Source of the DNA: Prosopocoilus inquinatus
Lineage: Eukaryota > Arthropoda > Insecta > Coleoptera > Lucanidae
Length of the DNA stretch: 64,000 nt
Assembly: GCA_036172665.1 (NCBI GenBank)
Contig: CM069876.1
Span: 36,921,001 to 36,985,000 of the forward strand
Direction of reading: 5' to 3'
Shown here one piece after another: positions 34,890 to 45,140 of the stretch. Position numbers and translations under genes: made by a program. The notes beneath the pieces are model-generated. The model saw only the letters and a list, made by a program, of their open reading frames with translations, did no database searches and was not told the DNA's origin. Within the stretch, counting starts at the first letter, position 1. Each line of letters opens with the position of its first letter.

Positions 34890-35140
34890 TTATGGATAAA
34901 ACAGCGACATCTTACGATCGCTTTTTAACCTGACATTGCAGTAGGATAGACAAATTGAAGAGGATTTGCTCCTAATAAGCCCCCATGCAAGGCGGCCATG
35001 TATGCTGTCAAAGCATAATGAAAGTTTTTAAAAAAAATTTTGCAAATCGTTTTTGATTGCACTGAAAACCTCGAGCAGCCTCTGTACAGCTGTTTCAGCC
35101 CTGTTTGGGGCTTCGTCAGCAGAGACGCAGCTCTTGTTTA
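34890..35140 (-). mobile_element. Ribozyme-bearing element, copy 3
   Basis: It contains the shared blocks GCTGCGTCTCTGCTGACGAA (ribozyme), TTTTCAGTGCAATCAAAAAC, GATTTGCA and, about 170 bp further in minus orientation, AAAAAGCGATCGTAAGATGT, CGCTGTTTTATCC. Here the GCGACATC block lies downstream of the ribozyme in inverse orientation. The element therefore has inverted GCGACATCYTACGATCGC ends, or this copy is rearranged. Confidence 0.7.
35078..35126 (-). ncRNA. Hammerhead ribozyme, type I, complete core
   Basis: Hammerheads are small self-cleaving RNAs. On the minus strand the order is as follows. Stem I 5' strand is GUCUCUG (35126-35120). Core box 1 is CUGACGA (35119-35113), with the variable seventh base C. 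Stem II is AGCCC (35112-35108), loop CAAACA, then GGGCU, five Watson-Crick pairs. Core box 2 is GAAA (35096-35093). Stem III, including the last A of that box, is the palindrome ACAGCUGU. The cleavage triplet is GUA, with cleavage predicted after the A at 35085. Stem I 3' strand is CAGAGGC (35084-35078), giving seven pairs with the 5' strand including one G-U. All invariant core bases are present. The stem III, two pairs with an AGCU loop or a dimer, resembles the minimal type I hammerheads of Penelope-like elements and retrozymes. Activity is inferred. Confidence 0.75.
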
Positions 35141-35315
35141 TGGTTTTCTGCAGAAAATAATGTATAACACGCAATTCATCGATTTGAATTCGGAATTGTG
35201 TGTGTATACGTAAGAAATAAATCATGATTTCCATTTTGGGTTCAAAGAAGGTTGATTTTTGAAATGCCTCTGATAGATTTATTTCTTGCAATTTCGCACT
35301 TGCATGACGCACTTT

Positions 35316-35351
35316 CAATGAGTCGGACACTTATTTTAAATCACCCTGTAT
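35316..35351. repeat. Transposon end of the GTCGGACACTTATT family
   Basis: GAGTCGGACACTTATTTTAA, then ATCACCCTGTATT, is the inverse of the ends at 32917 and 57035. It may be the right end of an element whose left end is at about 32945 (2.4 kb), with the ribozyme elements inside, or simply a solo end. Confidence 0.6.
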
Positions 35352-36689
35352 TATTTTTAATTGGTAAATTGGTGCAATTCTAAAGTTCTACCTCAAGCAA
35401 ACTGAAAACTCATTTCTTGCTTAAAACAAGCGCATTTGCTTTCTCTTTCTCTCGACTTTGCAAAATACGTGAATAACACTTTGATGAAAATTCTGTAAAC
35501 TCGCGCTCAATTCAAGCTCTCTTGTTAATTGGACTGCGACACGAAACAATACAGGGCCGAAATGAAAAGTTTTACGCGCCTTGCATAATAGATTAAATCC
35601 GAGCTATTCCCGGCGGCCCCGCTGAATATGTAATAATTTCGCTTTCGAATGCGGTTTTATTTTATAATCGAATCAGCGGGACTTTCAAAAGAGAGGAAAA
35701 ATTCCTTTGACTTTCGTCGAATCGAAAACGCGAAGTTTCGGTTTAAAGTGAATAAATAAAATGGTCTCTCCTGAATCGGCGGTGTTTACCTTTTGCATTC
35801 GCGCAAAGTGCGACGACGAATAATTTTTACGTGTCACCTCGGGAATTGGATTACTTAATTTCGAGAGAGCGAAAGGTCACATTTTATTTAAGGTCGCGCC
35901 CCTTTCGACGAGTGACTGATGCATTCGACAGTCAAAAAATAAATAAATAAATTCGAACGAATGTGGCGAAAATATTTATGTATGAAGTGGAAACATCGGC
36001 GAGGGCCTAATAAATTTCCATCTGAATAAATATCGCTTTTCCAATAATTTTTTTCCCACATACATTACACAAAAATTTGAAAAAAAAAAAATCTTTTTCA
36101 AAGTCACGTAAATTATTCCAAACTTCTATTTTTAATCGAAGACAATTCCTCTCCTCTCTTTCGCTCCAGGCTCCGGATTTTATCGAGAGAACTTCCCGGC
36201 CATAAATCCGTCGAACCTACCTACCTACCTTCTCCCCCCCCACATTCTGGAATTTAAATTACCGAATCTAAATGAAGGAGATTTAAAGATGGTCTCGCCT
36301 TTCCGCCCAGCTTAATCTGCAATTATTACGCTGTTTCTCGTATTGTATTTCCCTTCGAGTCAAGCTCCACAAAGGAGAAATATCGCTGCCTGCTGAGGAT
36401 TTGTGCGCAGCGTTATTCCAAGAAATAAAACAAAAAAAAAATATGTCTAGGGTATAGCCGCTCAGGGCGTCGCCGTCGTCTTTTGTGGGGGTAAACAACG
36501 AGAAACATAAAAAAATTAAAACAAAAAGGCAGACCTCGGGCGGCGTGTTTTTTTTTCGATTAGGGCTGCTATTGCGTAAAAAGACGTAATTTAAAACTCG
36601 GGTTTTGTTGCGAAGCAAAAACACTTCAAACATGTTTCAATAGAAAAAAAAAGATTGGAATTACGAAAGCAGTCGGTCGTCGAAAAATT
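35352..36689. other. Unique mixed-GC non-coding DNA
   Basis: No repeats of other window segments were noticed. It contains a (CCTA)n run near 36217-36230. The 116-codon minus-strand frame at 36283-36633 has no recognisable domain. The density of AATTA and TTTATTATT motifs could reflect regulatory DNA, but nothing is specific. Confidence 0.35.
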
Positions 36690-38100
36690 TTAGGTCTGCG
36701 CTGATTATATAAAGGTTTTACAAAAAAAAAAAGAATTCGCAAGGCAACTCTACTACTTGTTCTAATAATTAAACCTTTCAAATAGCATTTTAATTCTAAC
36801 ATCTTGTAATAATTACACCAAGGACAATTTTGAAGTCTGATTTCAACGGATTCATTGAGATATTTAATAATTTTAAGCTTCGTTTCAACGGGTTCATTAA
36901 GATATTTACGAATTTCAAGCTTCATTTCGACAAATTCATTAAGATATTTCTGAATTTCAAGTCTCATTTAATCAACTTTATTGAGATATTTACGAATTTC
37001 AAATTTCATTTTAACGGATTATTTGAAGTATTTATAATCTTTGGGTTTTTCTGAAGATCTTATGCTTAAGGTGAGCTTCTTGTTTCCGGATTTGGTTTCG
37101 GATTTTGACGTTTGATTAAGTATCCATCTGCGAGCGTTTTTACGCTTGTAAGGAGTCTACCTCTTACGCACGAAGTCAAAACAGAACTTTCAATTTTTTC
37201 GGCTATCAACCGGAAGTTACTACGTTTTAAGAGATTTTTGGGGGTTTTAGGAAATCCGTAGACACAGTATATAAAGGTTTCACAAAAAAAAGAATTCACA
37301 AAGCAAATCAACTACTTGTTATAATAATTGAACCTTTCAAAGAAATTTTAATTATAGCATCTTGTAAATAATTACACCAAAGACAATTTTGAACTCTGAT
37401 TTTCAACGGGTTCATTGAGATATTTAAGAATGTGAAGCTTCGTTTCAACGGGTTAATTAAGATATTTACGAATTTCAAGCTTCATTTCGACAGATTCATT
37501 AAGATATCTCTGAATTTCAAGCCTTATTTAATCGGACTAAGTCAAAACAGAACTTTCAATTTTCTCGGCTATCAACCGGAATTTATTACTTTTTAAGAGA
37601 TTTTTGGGGGTTGCAAAGCAAAAACTTTTATAAAGAATGATTTTTCGAAAACTCAAAAATAAAAAAAAATTCTATTGTGAACCCAATCCGTAGACACAGT
37701 GTATAAAAGTTTTTACAAGAAAAAGAATTCACAAAGCAAATCAACTACTTGTTCTAATAATCGAACCTTTCAAAGACATTTTAATTCTAGCATCTTCTAA
37801 ATAATTACACCCAGGGTAATTTTGAAATTTCATTTCAACAGGTTCGTCGAGATATTTAAGAATTTCGCGCTTCGTTTCAACGGGTTTATTAAGATATTTA
37901 CGAATTTCAAGCTTCATTTCGACAGATTCATTAAGATATTTCTGAATTTCAAGCCTCATTAATCGGATTCATTGAATTCCTTGAGATATTTATGAATTTC
38001 AAACTGCATTTTAACGGATTCTTTGAAGTATTTAAGAAATAATTTTTGGGTTTTTTTGAGGATCATATACTTGAGGTGAGAAATTAGAGCAGATCGTAAC
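36690..38100 (-). repeat. Three tandem copies of a 0.43-0.56 kb element, each with a TATA-like start and 42-bp minisatellite
   Basis: Each copy (from about 36700, 37262 and 37697 in plus coordinates) begins with a TATATAAAGG or GTATAAAAGT motif. Next come AAAAGAATTCACAAAGCAAA, CAACTACTTGTTMTAATAAT and CATCTTSTAAATAATTACAC, followed by three to five 42-bp units of the form TTTCAACGGATTCATTAAGA plus TATTTACGAATTTCAAGCTT. The first two copies end with ATCAACCGGAAGTTACTACG-like and TTTTAAGAGATTTTTGGGGG. Because 42 is 14 codons, the minus strand reads a periodic peptide, MKLEIRKYLNEPVE. In copies 1 and 3 this frame opens with MRLEIQKYLNE, while copy 2 has stops and frameshifts. Confidence 0.9.
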
Positions 38101-38239
38101 ATAATATTCACTTTTACGGAAAAAAATAGAGCATGAAGACTACACAGAAATTTAAGTTAACTTGTGATTTTAATAATTTTAATTTTGTCCTAATTATTTT
38201 TTCTTACTCTAAATATACATCTTGTAATTTTCAATTACT

Positions 38240-39370
38240 CTGCTTCCTAAGTACTCGATTCTGATTCTACACGTCTCTTAAATTTTTCTTCAAGTCTCCT
38301 TTCAAGGGATTCTTTGAGATATTTAAGAATTTCAAGCCACACTTCAAACAGATTCTCTCCCTTATACGAAATATACTGTAACGGCGTGATTTTGTTAACT
38401 GTGGTAATGAAATTTATTATTACAGGTCTCGTGCTGTCCCTGAATACGCCTCTGTCCTTCGCTTTTTGCTGACATTTTGATTATATTTTTAATTTTGCTG
38501 AATCGAATCAATTGAAAATCAGAATATTTACCGATTTATTATCATTACTATTTTGTTCTTCATTATCAAACGATACAAAATGCATATAATTAAAATGCAC
38601 TAAAGATTAAATATGTTATTATTAAATTTTTTTTTTATTTTAAATAATTTTATGTCATATTAATGAAATTAATTTTAAAATTCAAATATTTCTTTTATTC
38701 TTGGCAAGAACTCATACTCCGGTATTAAATCGGTTTAGGACGCGTTGCTACTTTAAGAGGAACCAAATTTTAAGCCTCATTTCAACTAATTCATTGGGAT
38801 ATGTAAGAAATAATGTTTGTTATTTTTTTTTCAGGATCGTATGTTTGCACTGACTTTTTGTTTCCAATACCCGACAACTTAATTTCAGATTTTGGCGTTT
38901 ACCTATCTGCGACCGTTTTTATGCTTGTAAGGTGTCTGCCTGTTACGCACGGAGTTTTATGCGCCATTTTCTCATCGATTCACTACTGACCTAGCTATTT
39001 TTAATACTGGCCGGTCGTGTGGCTTTGCTTGGTCGTCAAATTTTAGGACCAATTGTTGTTAATTTCAATCATTTTCGTTGACACACACCTGAATGGCTGT
39101 TGATCTGATTTCGAAACTCTGACTTCGAATATATTTTTGGTGCTAATCGATCCGATTTTCGTTCGTATTTGTGTAATTTTTTCGTTTGTTGTAAGTCAAT
39201 TTCTCTCTTTTTTTTGGTACTTAAGTTCAGGCTTTTGTTAATTTTCAGTTTCAGTTAATTTGTAGCAAAGTTCCGTTTACCCTAAACAGTTTTTAATATT
39301 TTGCTTGTCCATTCGTTCGTTTACGGACAGTTGATATTGTTACAAGTTCATTGTTTATAGATTTAAGATT
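38240..39370 (-). repeat. Arm of a large inverted duplication (partner 31590-32280)
   Basis: In minus orientation it reads TCAACTGTCCGTAAACGAAC, then ACACAAATACGAACGAAAAT, CAGAGTTTCGAAATCAGATC, AATCGATGAGAAAATGGCGC, AACGCCAAAATCTGAAATTA and a 42-bp-type unit near 38770 and 38310. It is interrupted around 38.37-38.75 kb by unrelated AT-rich DNA. It is a second copy of the element at 31.6 kb, about 7 kb away and inverted. Confidence 0.85.
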
Positions 39371-40827
39371 CAAATTTTGACATTTAGTAAGTGTAGTGCT
39401 TAAGTAAAATTTTGTATTTTCTCTCTATTATTTTGCTTGTATGTTTGCCAGATGTCCTGGCTATGTTATTCACAAACCACTTTCAGAGATTTTCGTTGGT
39501 AACTCCTTTAGATTCAGTGCAAAATACTTCACATTCCCCAACCATTGCAATTGACAATACACGTTTAATTCTTTTTCGTTTCCAACATTTACAACATAAT
39601 TCTAAATTATATTTCCGACGTTAGCAGCCTGATGAAGATTCAAACACCCAAACCGGGCGCTAGAATAAAAGTTATTTAACAAATTAGAATGTGCTTCGAT
39701 CATACAATCTAAATTTCTACTTTATTATTATGGACCATAATCAACTCTTACATTTAAATATTAAACCTTGCAATTAATTTGTTCCCTATTAAAAAAAAAA
39801 TAGTGCAAGAGATTGTTAAATTGTAAAATTCTATATTTCGTTACCGAAAAGGTTTAACTAAATTGCTGTTGGGAAGGAGAATGTCTGCTCGTAACCAATC
39901 AAATTTTGCGCGTGCTTTTCATTCCGTTTTTCAGAGAAACTTTTAGGCTGTTTGAATGTTTCATTTTAGAATTCGGATTTACGTATCGACTTGTCCGGTT
40001 CGCTTCCGTCACCCGCAGACTACAAGGCTCATTAGTCTTATTACATTACTACCGAACAAATTCAAAGTTCCTTGTAAATAATTAATGATTAAATAAGTTT
40101 TTAAGTGACACTATTTTTTAGTTTCGTGCCGGATATAATCAATAGTAATTAGTTCTCGTGAACCGTTTTAAACGAAATTTGCAACCTTCCAGGCCGCGTC
40201 AATTAATTTTGCAAACGGTGATTGCATCACTGGGTTCGTTAGATTAAACGAATACGAAACAGATATCAATTCCGGATTGTTTTGTCACGAAACCGTGGTT
40301 ACAATGGTTCCTTGAACCCGAGTACGTTCAAGATTTACACGTGCATACATTTAAAAGTATCAATTTTGTTTTATGTTAACAAACTAGATTTCATACGTTT
40401 GTTATTTCATTTAGTTTTTTCTTTTTTTTGAAATTGAAAATTTCAGATTTTAATTTAATATGTTTCCAACTGTCAAATATTGTCAGACGAAGGAAATTTT
40501 CTAAGTACGTACCAATCTTTAATGTCTCTGAGATACTTCAAGTTGTCTTTGAGTTTTAATCACAATGGTCATCAAAATTTAATGACATTACTGCCAGTGA
40601 TTTTATTAATTATTATCGAACGATTGAATTGTTGTTTTGAGCACGTCCACATTGTTAAAAATGAAGTTATTGACGTTCGGATGTAATCGTACTATAGCCG
40701 CTGTTAATTCTTTTAATTTACGTATTTTGTCACGTAATGTAGTCTCTTATATTTTTTTATTTTTGAGGGAATTCTTTTTACGACCCTCCTCGCTCAACCA
40801 ATTTATTATTTTTTTCTTTCTGAGCTA
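39371..40827. other. Non-coding DNA
   Basis: No exon was recognised. At 39627 CTGATGAAG is followed by AAACCGGGCGCTAG, which faintly recalls a hammerhead but lacks the GAAA box. The 68-70 codon frames here are AT-biased. Confidence 0.4.
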
Positions 40828-40835
40828 ACCATAGG

Positions 40836-41517
40836 CAGTGGCGGCTCGCGATGATTTACTGCGGGCAGGCAGCAACTGCAAAAGGGAAATAATTTGCCAA
40901 ATAAATTTATTTATCGGGGCCTGTAATTTTTTAACTACATTTAAACGGAGGATTTAAAGAGTTTTCTCAGCTTTCCAACGCCGCTTACCAAAAAAAAAAA
41001 ACAATCGACGAACGCGTTCTTGAGTTACAATCCAAATTTAAAAGCGAGGCGTTTTTTATTTGCTCAGTTAACTGAACGCCTCTCCCTCCTCTCGCGATCG
41101 CGCTTGTAATTTTTTAATTCAATTTAAGAGCAGGATTTACTGAGTTTTTTTTAGCTTTTCAACGCCTTTTACTAAAAGACAATAGATGAATGCGTTCTTG
41201 AGTTATAATCAAAAGAATTCTAAGGCGACGCGTTTTTTATTTGCTCCCTCTCTCTTCTCTCCCACCCTCGAGATCACGCTTGTAATTTTTGAGTTCAATT
41301 TAAGCGTGGGATTTACAGCGATTTTTCTGAGCTTTTCAACGCTTTTCACCAAAAAAAAAAAAAAACAATCGACAACAACTGAAAAAGGAAAAGCGTGTGC
41401 ATTTTCCAAATAAATTTATTTTTATTTGTTGTCTCAAGGAGGAATTGCTGGAACGCACAACTTCAATAGGACAGGGTGGGCAGTGCCCACCTTGCCCACC
41501 CCGACGAGCCGCCATTG
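40836..41517. mobile_element. Non-autonomous hAT transposon, 682 bp, with 8-bp target duplication
   Basis: Left end CAGTGGCGGCTCGCGATGA. The inverse of the right end is CAATGGCGGCTCGTCGGGG. The target duplication ACCATAGG is present at 40828-40835 and 41518-41525. CAGTGGCGG ends plus an 8-bp duplication identify hAT. The interior holds three tandem units of about 180 bp starting at 40920, 41103 and 41279 (TTGTAATTTTTxARTTCAAT, CAACGCYTTTYACxAAAA, CGTTCTTGAGTTA). No transposase is encoded. The perfect duplication suggests recent insertion. Confidence 0.93.
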
Positions 41518-41570
41518 ACCATAGGTATTACATGGTTGGGTTAATAATTTGACATGAACATGAATAAATA

Positions 41571-41710
41571 TTTTTATCTAACACCTGTTTATAATAATGA
41601 ATATATTATGAGGTCTATAAAACACTAGTGGAATTATGAACCTATAATTAAACTGTTATTCAAAATCGGCATTATTATGACTTCATAATAAACAGGTGTT
41701 GGATAAAACT
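41571..41710. mobile_element. Foldback MITE, 140 bp
   Basis: TTTTTATCTAACACCTGTTT at the left pairs with the inverse of the right end, AGTTTTATCCAACACCTGTTT. The arms continue through ATAATAATGA-like sequence. It lies 50 bp beyond the hAT element and about 360 bp from the receptor exon. Confidence 0.8.
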
Positions 41711-42068
41711 ATGTATTACACTCGTGTGTTTACAGCAAATATGTCACTGAAGAAAAGCTCTCTTGGCTAAACATTCCTTTCGTGACTTATTTGCCTTATA
41801 AGACGCTTGTATAATGCGTAGCTACTTCTTTGTCTGTACCATAACTTTAAACAGTTACACATCAAAGCTTCTGCCAAAAAAAGTGAATGCCACCAAAGCA
41901 AATCGAATCTGTTCTTAGAAAAACCTGTGCTTAGAGTATCATATTTCTTATCTTTCGGGGGGTAACGCAACACATGTATACGAACTGTCACCGCCACAAG
42001 GCAAGATTACATCTCAGTCCCCGCCCCCCTGAAAGCCCCCCAGTAAATGCAAAACAAACACATCTGAC
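41711..42068. other. Intron downstream of the GluN2 exon
   Basis: The donor at 42068-42067 opens this intron on the minus strand. The next GluN2 exon was not found in the part of the window below it, so the intron may run beyond position 1. Confidence 0.5.
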
Positions 42069-42424
42069 CTGCATGGCTGAAACCCTTTCCCTAACAGCCT
42101 GTATGAAATCATCGTGCCCGGCGATGAGGCTCGTTACGACGGAGAACTGGTGCCACTTGTATCTCTCCAGTATGCTAAGCATGGCGGCCGTTTGATGTTC
42201 CAAAGAGGGCGCCAGCTGCAGCTGCAGGGAGGACTGTGAGGCACGTCTTTCCAAGCCCGAGTTGTCTGCGTTCCAGGCGATCACCGGAATTCCCAAGTAT
42301 CCCGCCAGTTGGAGGAAGTACTGAGCGGATGCTGTGCTCCTTCCATACTGTTCATAGTTCATCAGGTAGAGGATCGCCGACACGTTGTACGAGAGGAACT
42401 CCTGGCACAGCGATTTCAGGATGG
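42069..42424 (-). CDS. Nmdar2: NMDA-type glutamate receptor GluN2, amino-terminal domain exon (partial gene)
   Basis: GluN2 subunits pair with GluN1 to form glutamate-gated, calcium-permeable channels at synapses. This exon encodes about 118 residues of the extracellular bilobed amino-terminal domain. It starts [20 protein letters not shown] and contains [31 protein letters not shown] and [20 protein letters not shown], and it ends [17 protein letters not shown]. This is very close to my recollection of insect Nmdar2 and aligns with the vertebrate GluN2 amino-terminal domain. The 356-bp exon starts after the acceptor ATTCATTTCAG, completing a codon with two bases (phase 1 intron), and ends at ATGCAG|GTCAGA (phase 0). 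No ion-channel or ligand-core exons were found, so introns are long. The open frame continues past both splice sites, but those parts read as intron. Confidence 0.93.
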
Positions 42425-45039
42425 CTGAAATGAATACACTCATATCAAAAACGATTTCAGTGTAGTTCATGCAGTAAAGTTAAAGGAAGACGCTCCTGCT
42501 CCTATCATGAATTCATTGTTGCACTGCAGATGTCATGCAGTTTCGGAAAGTTACGGCTTCCCGGAACTTGGTTTTCAACTTAGCGAATAGGGCCGTGAGT
42601 GTGCTGTCAAGTGCATAGTTAAACGTTCGACGTTGAAGTTTTGCGACGTTTAAATTTCATTTAGCCTTTAACACCCTGCTTTAATTATAATTTGGTGAGG
42701 TTGGCAGGTAAGCTTTGTTGAACACGAATTCGAGAGCTTAACGTTTTAACTTTTCATTTTAACTTTGCTTTACGTTTTTGAAGGTTGCGTTATTATGCAA
42801 TCGGTGGCTCCACCTTTTGCATTTGTTTATACAAACAAATACTCCTAATATGTAACCATTTCCTTATGACCTTAAAATCGTCTTGCTCTTGAGTGTTTTC
42901 TATGCTTGAACGAGAACTAAAAATAAACAAGTTTCGTTAAAACTATACGACGTCGTCCTTAATTAAATCCGCTCTCCTTCGGGGTTGTTAAAGACTTCGA
43001 CACTTGCCCGAAATAATTTAGCACGCGCCCGCTGCGAATACAAACTAAAACACGAAGCCGTTATGTGTAGTTTGATTAAAAGTAACGTGGAGAACGTTTA
43101 TTTCGCCCCGTGTGGTCGTGCGGTGAAATTAGATTTGACGACCGGATTACATGCAAATCAGATTTGGGGCCCCCAACACCTAAGAACTTCTCGCAAAACA
43201 CCGAGCAACTATCGCCGAGGCTAAGTTTAGAGATGTTTCGGGTACCTATCTTTCTTAATTGGATCCGTCTTGAGGCTAATGGAATTTCGTTGACGAACTT
43301 TGGATTTAGATCGGGATCCGTTCAGAGGAGGAAGAGGAGGCGAAAAGAGGCCTTGCGGAATTCAATTAGATACGCGACACGATTTATATTGGTAATTAAA
43401 GTCGAGGAGTTTTTTTTTTTGTTTGCTTCCTTCGACAAAGCTCAATGCCTTAATTAACCGATCGGAATATTCTGCGCCTTGAGCGCAGCGGATCTAAGCC
43501 GGCTATAAAAACGACTTCATATTTTAGGGTTTGCCAGAATCCGAGGCAGCAATTTGGGGCAAGCGTACTAGCCAAAATTTACGATCGAGGAAAGAAAGTA
43601 AACTCGCTGGAAACCCCGGACGAAATAAATTAAAGTGTTTGCCTGAGAAATCGTCCGAACCGTTTCGGTTTGGGCGAGCCATATTTTTCGGCAACCAATT
43701 TTGTTGTTGAAATTACTTAGAAGATTAAAAACATTTAAATCGATCAAAACGTGAAAAGCCATGAAAGAAAGACGGTTAAGGCCTCCACCCACTGAACTTA
43801 ACCGTAACAGGACCGTCACTAGACCGTTACAGCTTGCAAGCTGATTGTTATCGTAACCCCTTGCAATGGGACCCTTATCATGGCACTTTTGCAACAACCA
43901 TATCGTTGCATGACCCTTAAGCCCAAAATAGATCACAAAAGGATGAGCGGACATAGTAGAATGTTTACTGGTGTAAAACATGTCCAATGAAAATGAACCT
44001 ATAATGAAGAACTTCAACGAATGAATCAGACACGCAGTAAAAACTTTGCTCACCTGAATAAGCTCCAACCTTCCTAGTACTGCACCTGGTACAGATCGTT
44101 TCTTGTTATACGCGGATCAGATCAATCTGAGTTAAGAATTCAATTTGACTTCCGACTACAAACGACTACAAGCGATAAAGTTAAAAAGAGATAACTATAT
44201 AACAGTGGCCTTTATACAGTTTTTGTAACCGAAGAGTCTCAATGAATTACGAAAACTTGTTTCGAATACTTCCATTTGACATTCTTTTTGTACAGAATAT
44301 CGGATCCTTACGCACGTACAAATACGTCTTTGATTAATGCGTCGTGTTGCTTCACATATGAAAGGGAAACTTGCGTTCCCCCGTTTTATAAACGGGGGCG
44401 GTTCAATGAATTTAATATTTATGGCATCACCGCCACCTCGCAGGAATATTATTCACCGCAATCGATCACGTCAAAGTCGCTACGCGACGGGAGATTTAAA
44501 TAGTTAATGTTTTGTTACCGTAACGTCACCGACGCCGATTATAAAGCGTTTATCTGGTTTTCGAGAAAGCTTTCGTACTAATACGTAGAATTAATTCTGA
44601 GGATAACACTTAAGATGTTTCTCAAAATGAGTGAATGCACAACGAAGCAAGAGCCACGCCCTACGCCAGCACAGAAATACTCTATTTCATTCATACCCGC
44701 GCCTAATTCGACTGTCACCTTTCACCCCGCCCCCCTATGACGTCAATCTACCTATGTTACTCCGGGTCCAGACATCATTTTATTTAGCTTTGTGTTTAAG
44801 TGCATTTCCGTTATGAAGTGGTATCGAAGAATTTGTGGCTAATTATGTGAAAGTTCTTATTTATACGGTCGCAGCCGGAATTTCCTAGTTAGTTAATTTT
44901 TCTGTTTATTTTGATTTGAACATTTGTTTCATTTTTTCAATCAATTAAATTCAGATGTCGTTAATAATTTTTTTTTTCAAAGTTGTGTCTAAAAAAAGTA
45001 TCCTTAACTGTTTTCAAAATAGTACAGTTGTAGGTGGCG
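42425..45039. other. Probable upstream intron/flank of the GluN2 gene
   Basis: Mostly unique DNA. A 166-codon minus-strand frame at 43568-44068 is long for this composition but has no recognisable domain. It is overlapped by a consensus donor on the minus strand, CTTATTCAG|GTGAGC (exon would end at 44054). GTTCCCCCGTTTTATAAACG, continuing GGGG, near 44376 forms a small perfect hairpin. No GluN2 exon for residues before the known one could be identified. Confidence 0.35.
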
Positions 45040-45140
45040 CTCTGTCACGTGGTAACTAAAGAAGCGCTTTGACCCACACTTTGTGAGACTGTCCCAATCG
45101 TAACTTACGGTACCTCTGGAAGCAAGGTCGGTCGTTCCCT
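45040..45140 (-). repeat. Dispersed repeat, copy 1 (partner 59938-60035)
   Basis: Minus strand: CCAGAGGTACCGTAAGTTAC, GACAGTCTCACAAAGTGTGG, GTCAAAGC and TTAGTTACCACGT. The plus strand at 59946 has the same order. The frame at 45004-45387 owes its similarity to the one at 59942 to this repeat. Confidence 0.8.

Noticed and set aside
32945..35351. A 2.4 kb transposon bounded by TACTGGGTCATTCAAAATGA and its inverse
   Set aside because: The ends match, but solo ends of this family are scattered through the window and the interior is made of unrelated elements, so pairing these two is not justified.
39620..39662. Third-type hammerhead-like motif (CTGATGAAG ... AAACCGGGCGCTAG)
   Set aside because: The flanks partly pair as a stem I, but the second core box reads CAAA instead of GAAA, stem II does not pair, and no UH cleavage site is positioned.
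42425..42470. Methionine start of the GluN2 open frame at 42470
   Set aside because: The ATG and the residues up to the acceptor lie in intron sequence. The exon begins after ATTCATTTCAG.
43568..44068. 166-codon minus-strand ORF, the longest in the window
   Set aside because: No recognisable domain, no consistent splice context and a consensus donor inside its start. Kept only as a note.
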